From: Perkinsus marinus ATCC 50983
Lineage: Eukaryota; Perkinsozoa; Perkinsida; Perkinsidae
Direction of reading: 5' to 3'
Assembly: GCF_000006405.1 (NCBI RefSeq)
Contig: NW_003204474.1
Span: 1 to 27,631, forward strand
Length of the DNA stretch: 27,631 nucleotides
Below are positions 1-8,677 of this stretch, in pieces; within the stretch, counting starts at the first letter, position 1; each line of letters begins with the position of its first letter. The notes under the pieces are model-generated. The model made no database searches and was not told the origin of the DNA. It saw only the letters and a program-made list of their open reading frames with translations. A program made the position numbers and the translations under genes.

Positions 1-65
1 CCGACTCCGTTGCTTCTGTGTGTGTGATACAAACTAATGCGAGTCTTTTTATAATGATTGTAACA

Positions 66-139
66 TACTGGAACCGAGAATCGAACTCGGGACCTACTGC
101 GTGTTAGGCAGTCGTCATAACCAACTAGACCATTCCAGC
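66..139 (-). tRNA. tRNA-Val (AAC), copy 1
   Basis: The 74-nt cloverleaf on the minus strand has a 7-bp acceptor stem (closing with G1-U72), a perfect 5-bp anticodon stem around loop CTAACAC (anticodon AAC, reads GTT), a perfect 5-bp T-stem with loop TTCGATT, and discriminator A. It has no intron. A-box (TGGTCTAGTTGG) and B-box (GAGTTCGATTC) promoters are intact. No T run occurs on the RNA strand in the 65 bases downstream to the window edge. Confidence 0.95.
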
Positions 140-771
140 AAAACGACGATGGATACAGTGCAAGTGACAGGTGGACTGAAGGCCCGCTCCCCCTTGGACA
201 AAGTTAACCTCGGAGTTTCTCAGATCATAACATTGTCCAGGGGACACGGGGAGACTCTTTCGCACAATATGCCGTTGCGGGAAGTTCTGTGTATCCGCTT
301 CGTTAAAAAGCGGGAAGTAATGGGTTCTATAGTGGTGATACAGAGCTACTCAGTAGAGAAAATGTTATCATTTATATCACCATCACTTTTGCATTCTATA
401 TGTCACCAATCACCACGATATCGGTTAAAGTGGTTCATCGCTGTGTTGCGTTCTTCTGATAGCGCTGACGGTGTGTGCCCGTGATCATAGGATAATCCTA
501 AATATACCAACGCTCACTAAAAACACGTGAACTTGGACGATAAGGCAATGGCGGTCTGGAGTTTCCCTAGATTCGGTGGTTAGTGATGCCAGTTGACCAA
601 GATGGGGGAGCAGAATTGAGCTGCGCGCGAGCAGAAATGCACGTGCGAAGAGATATGGCGGGGTATAAACGAAACAGTGGGATGAGTGTTTGGAGAGACG
701 CGCCAGTTAAACTCGTCAGTGGCCGCATCAATGATACACAGTGATGCAAGTCTTTATATAATAAAGACACA
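140..771. other. Conserved 632-bp spacer of the tRNA repeat
   Basis: This spacer recurs at 1189-1820 and 2410-3041 and partly at 3459-3574. Open frames of 127 and 85 codons run through it and into the flanking tRNA genes on opposite strands, so I read them as by-products of repeat copying and not as proteins. An 11-bp inverted repeat (191-201 with 233-243, one G-U pair) could form a hairpin with a 31-base loop. I recognise no 5S, U6, SRP or RNase P RNA here. Confidence 0.7.
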
Positions 772-845
772 TACTGGAACCGAGAATCGAACTCGGGACC
801 TACTGCGTGTGAGGCAGTCGTCATAACCGACTAGACCATTCCAGC
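772..845 (-). tRNA. tRNA-Val (CAC), copy 1
   Basis: It has the same body as the AAC genes, differing only at wobble base 34 (anticodon CAC, reads GTG) and by one T-to-C change in the D-loop. The 3' flank carries a short inverted repeat (GTCTTTA, 5-base loop, TAAAGAC) eight bases beyond the gene body, in place of an oligo-T tract. Confidence 0.94.
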
Positions 846-942
846 AAGGTAGTAATATACCTAATGTTTGTCTCTCGACGACGCACCGTTGCGTTTATGT
901 GTTTGATAAAGTGAGGTGACTCTTATTTTGATAATGATAACA

Positions 943-1016
943 TACTGGAACCGAGAATCGAACTCGGGACCTACTGCGTGTTAGGCAGTCGTCATAACCA
1001 ACTAGACCATTCCAGC
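943..1016 (-). tRNA. tRNA-Val (AAC), copy 2
   Basis: Identical in sequence to the copy at 66-139, with anticodon loop CTAACAC and intact internal promoters. Just upstream on the RNA strand lies a T5 tract (plus-strand AAAAA at 1022-1026). No T4 tract separates it from the CAC gene downstream at 772-845. Confidence 0.95.
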
Positions 1017-1114
1017 AAGTTAAAAATGGAACGAATATTTGTCTCTCACCGACTCCGTTGCATTCTGTGTGTTTGATACAAACTAATGCGAGTCTTTTTA
1101 TAATGATTGTAACA

Positions 1115-1188
1115 TACTGGAACCGAGAATCGAACTCGGGACCTACTGCGTGTTAGGCAGTCGTCATAACCAACTAGACCATTCCAGC
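1115..1188 (-). tRNA. tRNA-Val (AAC), copy 3
   Basis: Identical cloverleaf with anticodon AAC. The first T5 tract downstream on the RNA strand is at 1022-1026, about 89 bases past the 3' end, immediately before the next tRNA gene. Confidence 0.95.
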
Positions 1189-1820
1189 AAAACGACATTG
1201 GATACAGTGCAAGTGGCAGGTGGACTGAAGGCCCGCTCCCCCTTGGACAAAGTTAACCCCGGAGTTTCTCAGATCATAACATTGTCCAGGGGACACGGGG
1301 AGACTCTTTCGCACAATATGCCGTTGCGGGAAGTTCTGTGTATCCGCTTCGTTAAAAAGCGGGAAGTAATGGGTTCTATAGTGGTGATACAGAGCTACTC
1401 AGTAGAGAAAATGTTATCATTCATATCACCATCACTTTTGCATTCTATGTGTCACCAATCACCACGATATTGGTTAAAGTGGTTCATCGCTGTGTTGCGT
1501 TCTTCTGATAGCGCTGACGGTGTGTGCCCGTGATCATAGGGTAATCCTAAATATACCAACGCTCACTAAAAACGCGTGAACTTGGACGATAAGGCGACGG
1601 CGGTCTGGATTTTCCCTAGATTCGGTAGTTAGTGATGCCACTTGACCAAGATGGGGGAGCAGAATTGAGCTGCGCGCGAGCAGAAATGCACGTGCGAAGA
1701 GATATGGCGGGGTATAAACGAAACAGTGGGATGAGTATTTGGAGAGACGCGCCAGTTAAACTCGTCAGTGGCCGCATCAATGATACACAGTGATGCAAGT
1801 CTTTATATAATAAAGACACA

Positions 1821-1894
1821 TACTGGAACCGAGAATCGAACTCGGGACCTACTGCGTGTGAGGCAGTCGTCATAACCGACTAGACCATTCCAGC
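1821..1894 (-). tRNA. tRNA-Val (CAC), copy 2
   Basis: Identical to the CAC gene at 772-845, including the 3'-flanking inverted repeat, and at the same position within the second 1,049-bp unit. Confidence 0.94.
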
Positions 1895-1991
1895 AAGGTA
1901 GTAATATACCTAATGTTTGTCTCTCGACGACGCACCGTTGCGTTTATGTGTTTGATAAAGTGAGGTGACTCTTATTTTGATAATGATAACA

Positions 1992-2065
1992 TACTGGAAC
2001 CGAGAATCGAACTCGGGACCTACTGCGTGTTAGGCAGTCGTCATAACCAACTAGACCATTCCAGC
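1992..2065 (-). tRNA. tRNA-Val (AAC), copy 4
   Basis: Identical AAC cloverleaf, 171 bp upstream (on the RNA strand) of the CAC gene, as in the other units. Confidence 0.95.
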
Positions 2066-2163
2066 AAGTTAAAAATGGAACGAATATTTGTCTCTCACCG
2101 ACTCCGTTGCATTCTGTGTGTTTGATACAAACTAATGCGAGTCTTTTTATAATGATTGTAACA

Positions 2164-2237
2164 TACTGGAACCGAGAATCGAACTCGGGACCTACTGCGT
2201 GTTAGGCAGTCGTCATAACCAACTAGACCATTCCAGC
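2164..2237 (-). tRNA. tRNA-Val (AAC), copy 5
   Basis: Identical AAC cloverleaf. This copy and its flank form the extra 172-bp sub-unit that makes the second repeat unit longer than the others, so it marks a local duplication by unequal exchange. Confidence 0.95.
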
Positions 2238-2335
2238 AAGTTAAAAATGGAACGAATATTTGTCTCTCACCGACTCCGTTGCATTCTGTGTGTGTGATAC
2301 AAACTAATGCGAGTCTTTTTATAATGATTGTAACA

Positions 2336-2409
2336 TACTGGAACCGAGAATCGAACTCGGGACCTACTGCGTGTTAGGCAGTCGTCATAACCAACTAGAC
2401 CATTCCAGC
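2336..2409 (-). tRNA. tRNA-Val (AAC), copy 6
   Basis: Identical AAC cloverleaf at the start of the third complete repeat unit; A and B boxes are intact. Confidence 0.95.
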
Positions 2410-3041
2410 AAAACGACGATGGATACAGTGCAAGTGACAGGTGGACTGAAGGCCCGCTCCCCCTTGGACAAAGTTAACCTCGGAGTTTCTCAGATCATAA
2501 CATTGTCCAGGGGACACGGGGAGACTCTTTCGCACAATATGCCGTTGCGGGAAGTTCTGTGTATCCGCTTCGTTAAAAAGCGGGAAGTAATGGGTTCTAT
2601 AGTGGTGATACAGAGCTACTCAGTAGAGAAAATGTTATCATTCATATCACCATCACTTTTGCATTCTATGTGTCACCAATCACCACGATATTGGTTAAAG
2701 TGGTTCATCGCTGTGTTGCGTTCTTCTGATAGCGCTGACGGTGTGTGCCCGTGATCATAGGGTAATCCTAAATATACCAACGCTCACTAAAAACGCGTGA
2801 ACTTGGACGATAAGGCGACGGCGGTCTGGATTTTCCCTAGATTCGGTAGTTAGTGATGCCACTTGACCAAGATGGGGGAGCAGAATTGAGCTGCGCGCGA
2901 GCAGAAATGCACGTGCGAAGAGATATGGCGGGGTATAAACGAAACAGTGGGATGAGTATTTGGAGAGACGCGCCAGTTAAACTCGTCAGTGGCCGCATCA
3001 ATGATACACAGTGATGCAAGTCTTTATATAATAAAGACACA

Positions 3042-3115
3042 TACTGGAACCGAGAATCGAACTCGGGACCTACTGCGTGTGAGGCAGTCGTCATAACCGA
3101 CTAGACCATTCCAGC
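3042..3115 (-). tRNA. tRNA-Val (CAC), copy 3
   Basis: Third copy of the CAC isoacceptor gene, same body and same 3' inverted repeat as the two others. Confidence 0.94.
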
Positions 3116-3212
3116 AAGATAGTAATATACCTAATGTTTGTCTCTCGACGACGCACCGTTGCGTTTATGTGTTTGATAAAGTGAGGTGACTCTTATTTTG
3201 ATAATGATAACA

Positions 3213-3286
3213 TACTGGAACCGAGAATCGAACTCGGGACCTACTGCGTGTTAGGCAGTCGTCATAACCAACTAGACCATTCCAGC
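3213..3286 (-). tRNA. tRNA-Val (AAC), copy 7
   Basis: Identical AAC cloverleaf paired with the CAC gene at 3042-3115. Confidence 0.95.
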
Positions 3287-3384
3287 AAGTTAAAAATGGA
3301 ACGAATATTTGTCTCTCACCGACTCCGTTGCATTCTGTGTGTGTGATACAAACTAATGCGAGTCTTTTTATAATGATTGTAACA

Positions 3385-3458
3385 TACTGGAACCGAGAAT
3401 CGAACTCGGGACCTACTGCGTGTTAGGCAGTCGTCATAACCAACTAGACCATTCCAGC
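3385..3458 (-). tRNA. tRNA-Val (AAC), copy 8
   Basis: Last tRNA of the array. Only about 116 bp of the following spacer remain before repeat similarity ends at 3574, so this is the first member of a truncated fourth unit. Confidence 0.95.
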
Positions 3459-3574
3459 AAAACGACGATGGATACAGTGCAAGTGACAGGTGGACTGAAG
3501 GCCCGCTCCCCCTTGGACAAAGTTAACCTCGGAGTTTCTCAGATCATAACATTGTCCAGGGGACACGGGGAGAC

Positions 3575-4105
3575 CTGAATCAAGACCGCATCACTCGATA
3601 ATCAAACTCGGGTTGTTACAGGACTACTATCGTATACTACCACTAACTCATGATGACTAAATCATTGTGTCCATTCCGCCTATGATTATTATGTCCAACT
3701 CTGGTCAAGCATCAGATAAGATCGGCTCTCCGATTTGAGTACCTCCCTCAGTGCTCATACTCTTGGGCTATATAAGAACACTCCGTAGAAATTTATATGA
3801 TATGAAAGTGTACGAATCAATCTTGAACGATTTGGAACTGTTGTAAACACCCCAATACGAATTCAAATTATATCAATTTGTATTTTACGTCTCGTAACTG
3901 TACCAAACGGCACTGTACGAATGAAGCGGGAATCGCATTGATGAATAACCACCAACTCCAAGACCTCGTGTGACTTTCTGAAACTCCATGACATCACCAA
4001 TTAATACCACAGTTTAAAGCGTTTCCTCTCGGCAGCCTGGCAAAAATATGATATAGACTGTGGGTAGATGATACTGCCCTTTTACGTCTTCGGCCTCCAG
4101 CATCC
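3575..4105. other. Stretch without a recognisable gene
   Basis: Unique sequence next to the tRNA array. I see no long frame, RNA gene or repeat in it. It may hold the 3' region of the minus-strand candidate that ends at 4106. Confidence 0.6.
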
Positions 4106-4621
4106 TCATACCGCGCCGGAGTAACCTTGCTGCTTCCTTTTCCGCATCCACCCCCGTGGCTTCGTCGAATTCTCGTACTGACAGAATATGGGCACTAGAT
4201 GATATGGTTGACTGGGAATCTGTTTCACGTTGGGGTAAAGAAACGCACAGAGACTACCATCGAGCTTTGGAGCTAATGATTCAACATTCATGAGGTTAAA
4301 AGATTCAGCCGAATCTTTGAGCCTCTCCATTGCCGCCTCTCTCCTACAAGCACTACGACGATTGAGGTAGAAGACTGGAATCGATATGATCCAGACGATC
4401 GGGAATGTCCGTGATACTGCCCGTGACACTGAATCGAGTACAAGCGTCATGTGGCAAGATATAAAGACTACTTTCCTACCACTGCCAGCCATTACTGGCT
4501 CCATCACGGCATGTGCTGCAGCTGCAGTTATGGCTACTACTCCTGATGCCTGGGCTGCTGACATGAACAGCTCGATTGGTGTCTTCTCATGGATCTCTCT
4601 GTGCCGCAAATGCACGGTCAT
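4106..4621 (-). CDS. Possible hypothetical membrane protein (171 aa)
   Basis: An uninterrupted 171-codon frame begins with ATG. I recognise no family. Visible features are an alanine-rich weakly hydrophobic segment near residues 25-48 and a stronger hydrophobic segment near residues 75-88 (FPIVWIISIPVFYL) flanked by basic residues, as in a membrane anchor. The C-terminus is basic (RKRKQQ). A stop codon lies just before the ATG in frame, which supports this start unless a 5' exon is spliced on. The opposite strand carries an 84-codon frame across part of it; I take that as the shadow because it is shorter. Confidence is limited because there is no homology and no neighbour logic. Confidence 0.4.
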   Translation of the reverse strand: MTVHLRHREIHEKTPIELFMSAAQASGVVAITAAAAHAVMEPVMAGSGRKVVFISCHMTLVLDSVSRAVSRTFPIVWIISIPVFYLNRRSACRREAAMERLKDSAESFNLMNVESLAPKLDGSLCAFLYPNVKQIPSQPYHLVPIFCQYENSTKPRGWMRKRKQQGYSGAV

Positions 4622-4955
4622 TTACCTCATAATACACTGATCAAAGAGTTGGCTTAGAAGTAACATTTGTAACAACACCATTACTCTATCGTTATGGTTA
4701 GTAGATTGTTGATGTAGAAAACGTCATTAACAGGACAATAATAACGAGACCGTAGGAAATGACAAAGGTGGAGCGAAATAGGCAGTAATGATGATGATCA
4801 GCGAGTAAGTAGGTATTACTGCAATACAGCCCCTTATATTATGTGCCAATACCCCAGCTATCATATTAGTACTGTAAGACAAGGTTGTATGCAGGTGCTA
4901 AGTATGCATACTCTACTTTGTAACATATTCCCTTACAGTTGCACCTCTGAGCCTC

Positions 4956-5314
4956 ATGAACATGAGTCAGATGGAAGATAGATTGTTAGCTCTTCCAGTC
5001 TTAGCCAGCAGGACCAGTTCAAAACGCAGTTCAATAACAATACTCCTCGATACGACGATATTAACGATACTACTAGTAGTAGTAGTACCCTATTACCCTT
5101 TCTACTATTTCTACTACTCTCTGTGAGCTGGTATCACATCCTGGACTGCAAGGCTGCTGTAGGAGGCATGGGAGAGCCTCCTTGTGCTCTAGTCCCACCA
5201 GCACCTTTCACCAGAAGACTACTAGACGAAGATGAGGAGAATGACGAGAAGAAAGCCGCCTATGACAATAACTATACACACGACATACAAGTAATGATGG
5301 ATAATGATGCATGA
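4956..5314 (+). CDS. Weak candidate for a small secreted or membrane protein
   Basis: Two plus-strand frames here look partly coding and I cannot decide how they join. One frame, open from 4982 to 5314 without an ATG, has a leucine-rich segment (LLPFLLFLLLSVSW, about 5090-5133) like a signal peptide. A Cys/Pro-rich part and an acidic tail follow (DEDEENDEKK). The other starts at ATG 4956 and stops at 5126, with a 5' splice-like GTGAGC at 5123. A pyrimidine-rich CAG acceptor lies at about 4930-4939. The product is unknown. Confidence 0.25.
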
Positions 5315-5619
5315 GTAGTAGGAGTATCCAGAACATGGGCAGCTGCTGATTGCGATGATAAGCTATTATATTATCACTGTCGAGACAATACCCTCAGGTA
5401 TAGTAGTTTCCTCGCTGCCATGAGCATACCGGTATGCAGTCGAGGGTGATTCCGCCATCCGTCCCTGGTTATTATAACCTAGTGCAACATACTATACTCT
5501 TAGATCTGCCATACTTACATTCATGACGAGCATGCAACGCCTCTACAGCAGCTATGACTGGGGCATAACATCGAGTATGCCTAGAAGCACATTGGGGATG
5601 AACCGGCTATGATAGAGAC
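5315..5619. other. Intergenic stretch between two opposing candidates
   Basis: This 305-bp stretch follows the plus-strand candidate and precedes the end of the minus-strand six-exon gene. I see no frame, RNA gene or clear repeat in it, so it probably holds the 3' untranslated parts of both. Confidence 0.5.
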
Positions 5620-6610
5620 TTACTCGTCAAGTACTACACGATCACTTGAGGTGCTACTATACTTCACTGCTCGTTTTGCATAGGATATAGGGCTAGTAGA
5701 GCCTATTGGTAGCTCTAGGTCATCCTCAAGCTCATGGAAGAGGGCATCAATACTATCCTCATTCATCAAAGAGTCATCCGAGGTATGCATAGAGTAATTG
5801 AACTGAAGAATGGGGTCTCTATCTAGTAGCGATAATACCAAAACATTACCATTATCTTGGATCTTATCCTTCGTAGTAAGACGATCAAGGCGTGCTCATG
5901 GGCAGATAGATTATTATCGATTATCTGCTTCATTATCCTACTCTTCAACTCCATCAATCGATCTGTTATAAACGTCCCATTCCACCGCTCAGGGCTCTGC
6001 CTTGGCTCAGCTGAGGAAGTACTCAACAAGCACCTCCACCATGTAGCATTACTGTGATGTGATGATACTCTGGAGACTGGAGAATTAGGCTTGGGCGATG
6101 CTCTCAAAGGTTGGTGAGTGGTAGTAGTCTGGTTGGAGTAAATGACAATATCTCATTGACAGTGAGTACTACTGGCTTTTTGTCGGTACATCTTGACCGA
6201 TGCCGATATCTGTCATCATCATTAATCCTCCTTATCATATGCCATATGTTATTATAGTGTGAAGCTAGTACTACCTATCACATGTTTATGTCCTACTTAA
6301 TACTAGTGGTAGGAGTCACCTTGTCCTGTCCATGCCTCCTCCTTTTCGGTGATGCTTTCCCGACCCTAGCTGATGATGATCTAGTCCTCCCCCTATTCTC
6401 CTACACCAACTATACCGAGTATCCATGATAATGGTATAACTACTGTCAGTTTTGGTGTAACATCATCATGTCCATTCATAAGGCTAGGCCGCGATCCAGA
6501 GACCTCTAAAACCTGCGACGTTGCTGCTACTACTGATGCTCTATTGTGTTTTGCACACTCCTTTTCTGAAAACAATCATAAACATAATCAACTGCTGATT
6601 TACCACCCAT
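5620..6610 (-). CDS. Six-exon gene, unknown function (256 aa)
   Basis: Exons (minus strand) read 6610-6604, 6565-6416, 6369-6320, 6274-6173, 6128-5850 and 5802-5620; the five introns are 38, 46, 45, 44 and 47 nt. Together they give 771 nt in one frame. Intron sizes and splice signals match the kinase gene in this window; four of five 5' sites are G|GT and every 3' site is CAG or TAG. I recognise no domain. The middle is basic (KRRRHG, then RHRSRC), a helical stretch of Leu/Ile/Lys/Arg lies near residues 150-185, and the C-terminal third is acidic and Ser-rich. The first coding exon has only 7 nt, so the start is the least certain part. The gene lies head to head with RPL4. Confidence 0.5.
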
Positions 6611-6731
6611 GTTAATGATAGAGGTACGGGATGTGGTATCATGCGCGCGACATAAAAGCGCTCGCCCATAGCTTATCGATTGTCGGCTGTAGCATTGTGA
6701 GTTTCTTTCAAGGTAATAAGACCTCTACACG
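6611..6731. promoter_or_regulatory. Shared upstream region of two divergent genes
   Basis: Only 121 bp separate the ATG of the minus-strand gene from the RPL4 ATG, so any promoters must overlap. I see no clear TATA box. On the RPL4 side, a pyrimidine tract ending TTTCTTTCAAG (about 6700-6711) followed by GTAATAAG could be an acceptor for a 5' UTR intron or for a trans-spliced leader. Trans-splicing is known in perkinsids and dinoflagellates, but I cannot show it here. Confidence 0.4.
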
Positions 6732-7913
6732 ATGTCCACAGCTCGGCCCGTCGTATCAGTATACGATCTCTCTGGATCGTCATCCAGCACTACCTGTGCT
6801 CCTACCGTCTTCCAGGCCCCTCTTAGGCCCGACCTAGTGAGGTCTGTCCACTCCGCTATGGCCAAGAACAAGCGTCAGGCTCGTGGTGTTAAGTTTGAGG
6901 CTGGTTATGAGACCGCTGCTGCCTCCTGGGGTACCGGTCGTGCCGTGTCTCGTATCCCTCGTGTCCCTGGTGGTGGTACTCACCGTTCGGGTCAGGGTGC
7001 CTTCGGTAACATGTGCCGTGGTGGTGGAATGTTCGCTCCTCTTAAGACCTGGAGACGCTGGCATCGCAAGTCTAACCTGACTGAGAAGCGTCATGCCATG
7101 GCCTCTGCCATTGCCGCGTCTGCCTTGCCCCCTCTTGTCATGGCCCGTGGTCATCGCATTGGTGAGGTACCTGAGCTTCCTCTCGTCCTCTCTCAGGGTG
7201 TTGAGTCTGTTCAGAAGACTAAGGATGCCGTTGCCGTCCTTGAGGCCCTTGGTGCAGGTGCCGACCTCCAGAGGGTTAAAGATTCTAAGAAGATCCGTGC
7301 TGGTGCCGGTAAGATGCGTAATCGTCGTTACGTCATGCGTCGTGGTCCTCTTGTCGTCTATGCCGAGGATGATGGTCTTACCAAGGCCTTCCGTAACATC
7401 CCCGGTATCGAGCTCTGCCAGGTTGATCGTCTCAACCTCTTGCAGGTCGCTCCTGGTGGCACTTTCGGCAGATTCATTATCTGGACTCAGCCCGCCTTCG
7501 ACCGTCTTCAGCAGCTCTTCGGTTCCTACAGGTCCGGTGCTGCTTTGAAGTCTGGTTACAGGCTTCCTAGGCCTTTGATGACCAATGCTGATGTGGCTAA
7601 GATCATCAACTCTGAGGAGGTTCAGGCTGTCTGCCGTCCTGCTCTTGCTCCTGCTCGCCGTGTTGGCCAGAAGAAGAATGCCCTTAAGAACCGCCAGATG
7701 ATGGCTAAGCTCAACCCTGGTGCTCTTCATCGTGCTAAGCTGCGTGCTCAGGCCCAGCAGGAGGGTACTCAGGCTCATGCTCAGAAGGTTGCTGCTATCC
7801 GTGCCCGTGCTGAGCAGGCCAAGAAGAGCGCTAATGTCGGTAAGACCTTCTACAAGGAGCTTACTGCCGCTTATCAGCCCACCGTCGAGAGCGAGTCGGA
7901 GGATGAGGAGTAA
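6732..7913 (+). CDS. RPL4: 60S ribosomal protein uL4 (RPL4)
   Basis: Structural protein of the large cytosolic ribosomal subunit; in this family a long internal loop lines the peptide exit tunnel. The 393-aa product keeps the family core in order: an ARPVVSVYD start, WGTGRAVSRIPRVPGGGTH near residues 66-84, GQGAFGNMCRGGGMFAP, TWRRWHRK, GHRIGEVPELPLV, KMRNRRYVMRRGPLVVY, then AFRNIPGIELCQVDRLNLL. Beyond residue about 260 the eukaryotic extension is basic and alanine/glutamine-rich and ends in an acidic tail (ESESEDEE). Length is close to the human protein (427 aa). No intron interrupts it, unlike most neighbours. Codon use is strongly biased to C- or T-ending codons (GGT, GTC, CGT), as expected for a highly expressed gene, and leaves a 314-codon antisense shadow frame. 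Confidence 0.98.
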   Translation: MSTARPVVSVYDLSGSSSSTTCAPTVFQAPLRPDLVRSVHSAMAKNKRQARGVKFEAGYETAAASWGTGRAVSRIPRVPGGGTHRSGQGAFGNMCRGGGMFAPLKTWRRWHRKSNLTEKRHAMASAIAASALPPLVMARGHRIGEVPELPLVLSQGVESVQKTKDAVAVLEALGAGADLQRVKDSKKIRAGAGKMRNRRYVMRRGPLVVYAEDDGLTKAFRNIPGIELCQVDRLNLLQVAPGGTFGRFIIWTQPAFDRLQQLFGSYRSGAALKSGYRLPRPLMTNADVAKIINSEEVQAVCRPALAPARRVGQKKNALKNRQMMAKLNPGALHRAKLRAQAQQEGTQAHAQKVAAIRARAEQAKKSANVGKTFYKELTAAYQPTVESESEDEE

Positions 7914-8313
7914 ATTGGAGTCGCAATATTCGATATCGCGTGTATCGGGATATAAGAGCGTTTGATACCGGTAGAGGATTGGAGTGTACTGTTGTGTTTG
8001 TATTATGGTTTAGTGTAGGGGAGACACTACAAGGGTAGTTAGACGTCATCGGCATTAGTATTGTTGGTGTGGGGATGAGGTGCTGTAGACAGAGTTGAAA
8101 CAAAGTACCATTGTGAGGATGCTTTCGAGAAGAGAGTGGTCGTTTTAGACCTCGAGGTGGTGGTGGGTGTATCAGGGACTAATGTATTACAACACAGTAG
8201 CGGATATAGATCAGTAGGCTATACATGGTAGGTGTTAATTGGGTAAGGTTGAGAGAGGGGGAAAACGGTCCTGACGATCGCTCTGCTGTCGTCATACTCT
8301 TGATGTTGAAACC
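7914..8313. other. RPL4 3' flank without a recognisable gene
   Basis: Probably 3' UTR and intergenic DNA. Short frames of 64-80 codons occur on both strands but show no domain. I saw no clear AATAAA signal close to the stop. Confidence 0.5.
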
Positions 8314-8677
8314 ATGGGCCAAGATGCATACGATAGTGAGGAGATGGCAAACTATACCATACAAGTCGACCACTGACGGGATGACTTCGACGATGACCTC
8401 ATCTGTGTCGTCATGAAGGTTTCACTTGATGCGTATAACGAGAATCTCTACCACTCATGGAAGGATCTGATCTTCTTGATAGAGTTTGTGCCATGAGCCA
8501 ATAGGGAGTAGGGAGATTGTGGCCTTCGTTGCAAAAGACACGTTGATTACCTCCTATCTCGCCTCTGTACAGAATGCTTCTATCACCAGTAATTCCACAC
8601 CCTATCCTCAACGCTGTTTCGTCAGCTTGTTATGTTCATCCCAATCGACTAACTTCTCCTTCATGATGACAGTGTGA
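8314..8677 (+). CDS. Doubtful small spliced gene (93 aa)
   Basis: Three pieces, 8314-8364, 8419-8483 and 8512-8677, join in one frame from an ATG to TGA. The introns would be 54 nt and 28 nt; the second is shorter than any well-supported one here and its 5' site is A|GT. The predicted protein starts acidic (MGQDAYDSEEM), has a hydrophobic helix-like centre (HSWKDLIFLIEEIVAFVAKD) and a Ser/Thr/Asn-rich end. Unspliced, the same frame is stopped once by TGA at 8374-8376. The product is unrecognised; it could equally be a chance join. Confidence 0.28.

Larger units (their letters stand above)
1..3574. repeat. Tandem repeat array carrying valine tRNA genes
   Basis: A repeat unit of 1,049 bp is present about three and a third times. 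Equivalent tRNA genes start at 66, 1115, 2336 and 3385; the 1115-to-2336 step is 1,221 bp because a 172-bp sub-unit (tRNA plus flank) is duplicated there. Each unit holds tRNA-Val(AAC), a 632-bp spacer, tRNA-Val(CAC) and a second tRNA-Val(AAC), at offsets of 0, 706 and 877. The copies differ by only a few substitutions, so the array is young or kept uniform by conversion. Similarity stops abruptly after 3574, within the spacer of the fourth copy. The left end lies outside the window. Confidence 0.95.

Noticed and set aside
101-484. 127- and 85-codon frames repeated across the tRNA array
   Set aside because: They run through the tRNA genes themselves and recur only because the unit is repeated. 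Differences between copies show no protein-coding pattern I can see.
3598-3620. A T-arm-like word (AATCAAACTCGGG) just past the tRNA array
   Set aside because: It resembles the array's T-arm by 12 of 13 bases, but the stem does not pair and no other tRNA part follows. It is too weak to call a tRNA relic.
6834-7778. A 314-codon minus-strand frame opposite RPL4
   Set aside because: RPL4 on the plus strand is certain. Its biased codon use (few TTA, CTA or TCA codons) leaves the antisense frame free of stops, and the antisense product resembles nothing.
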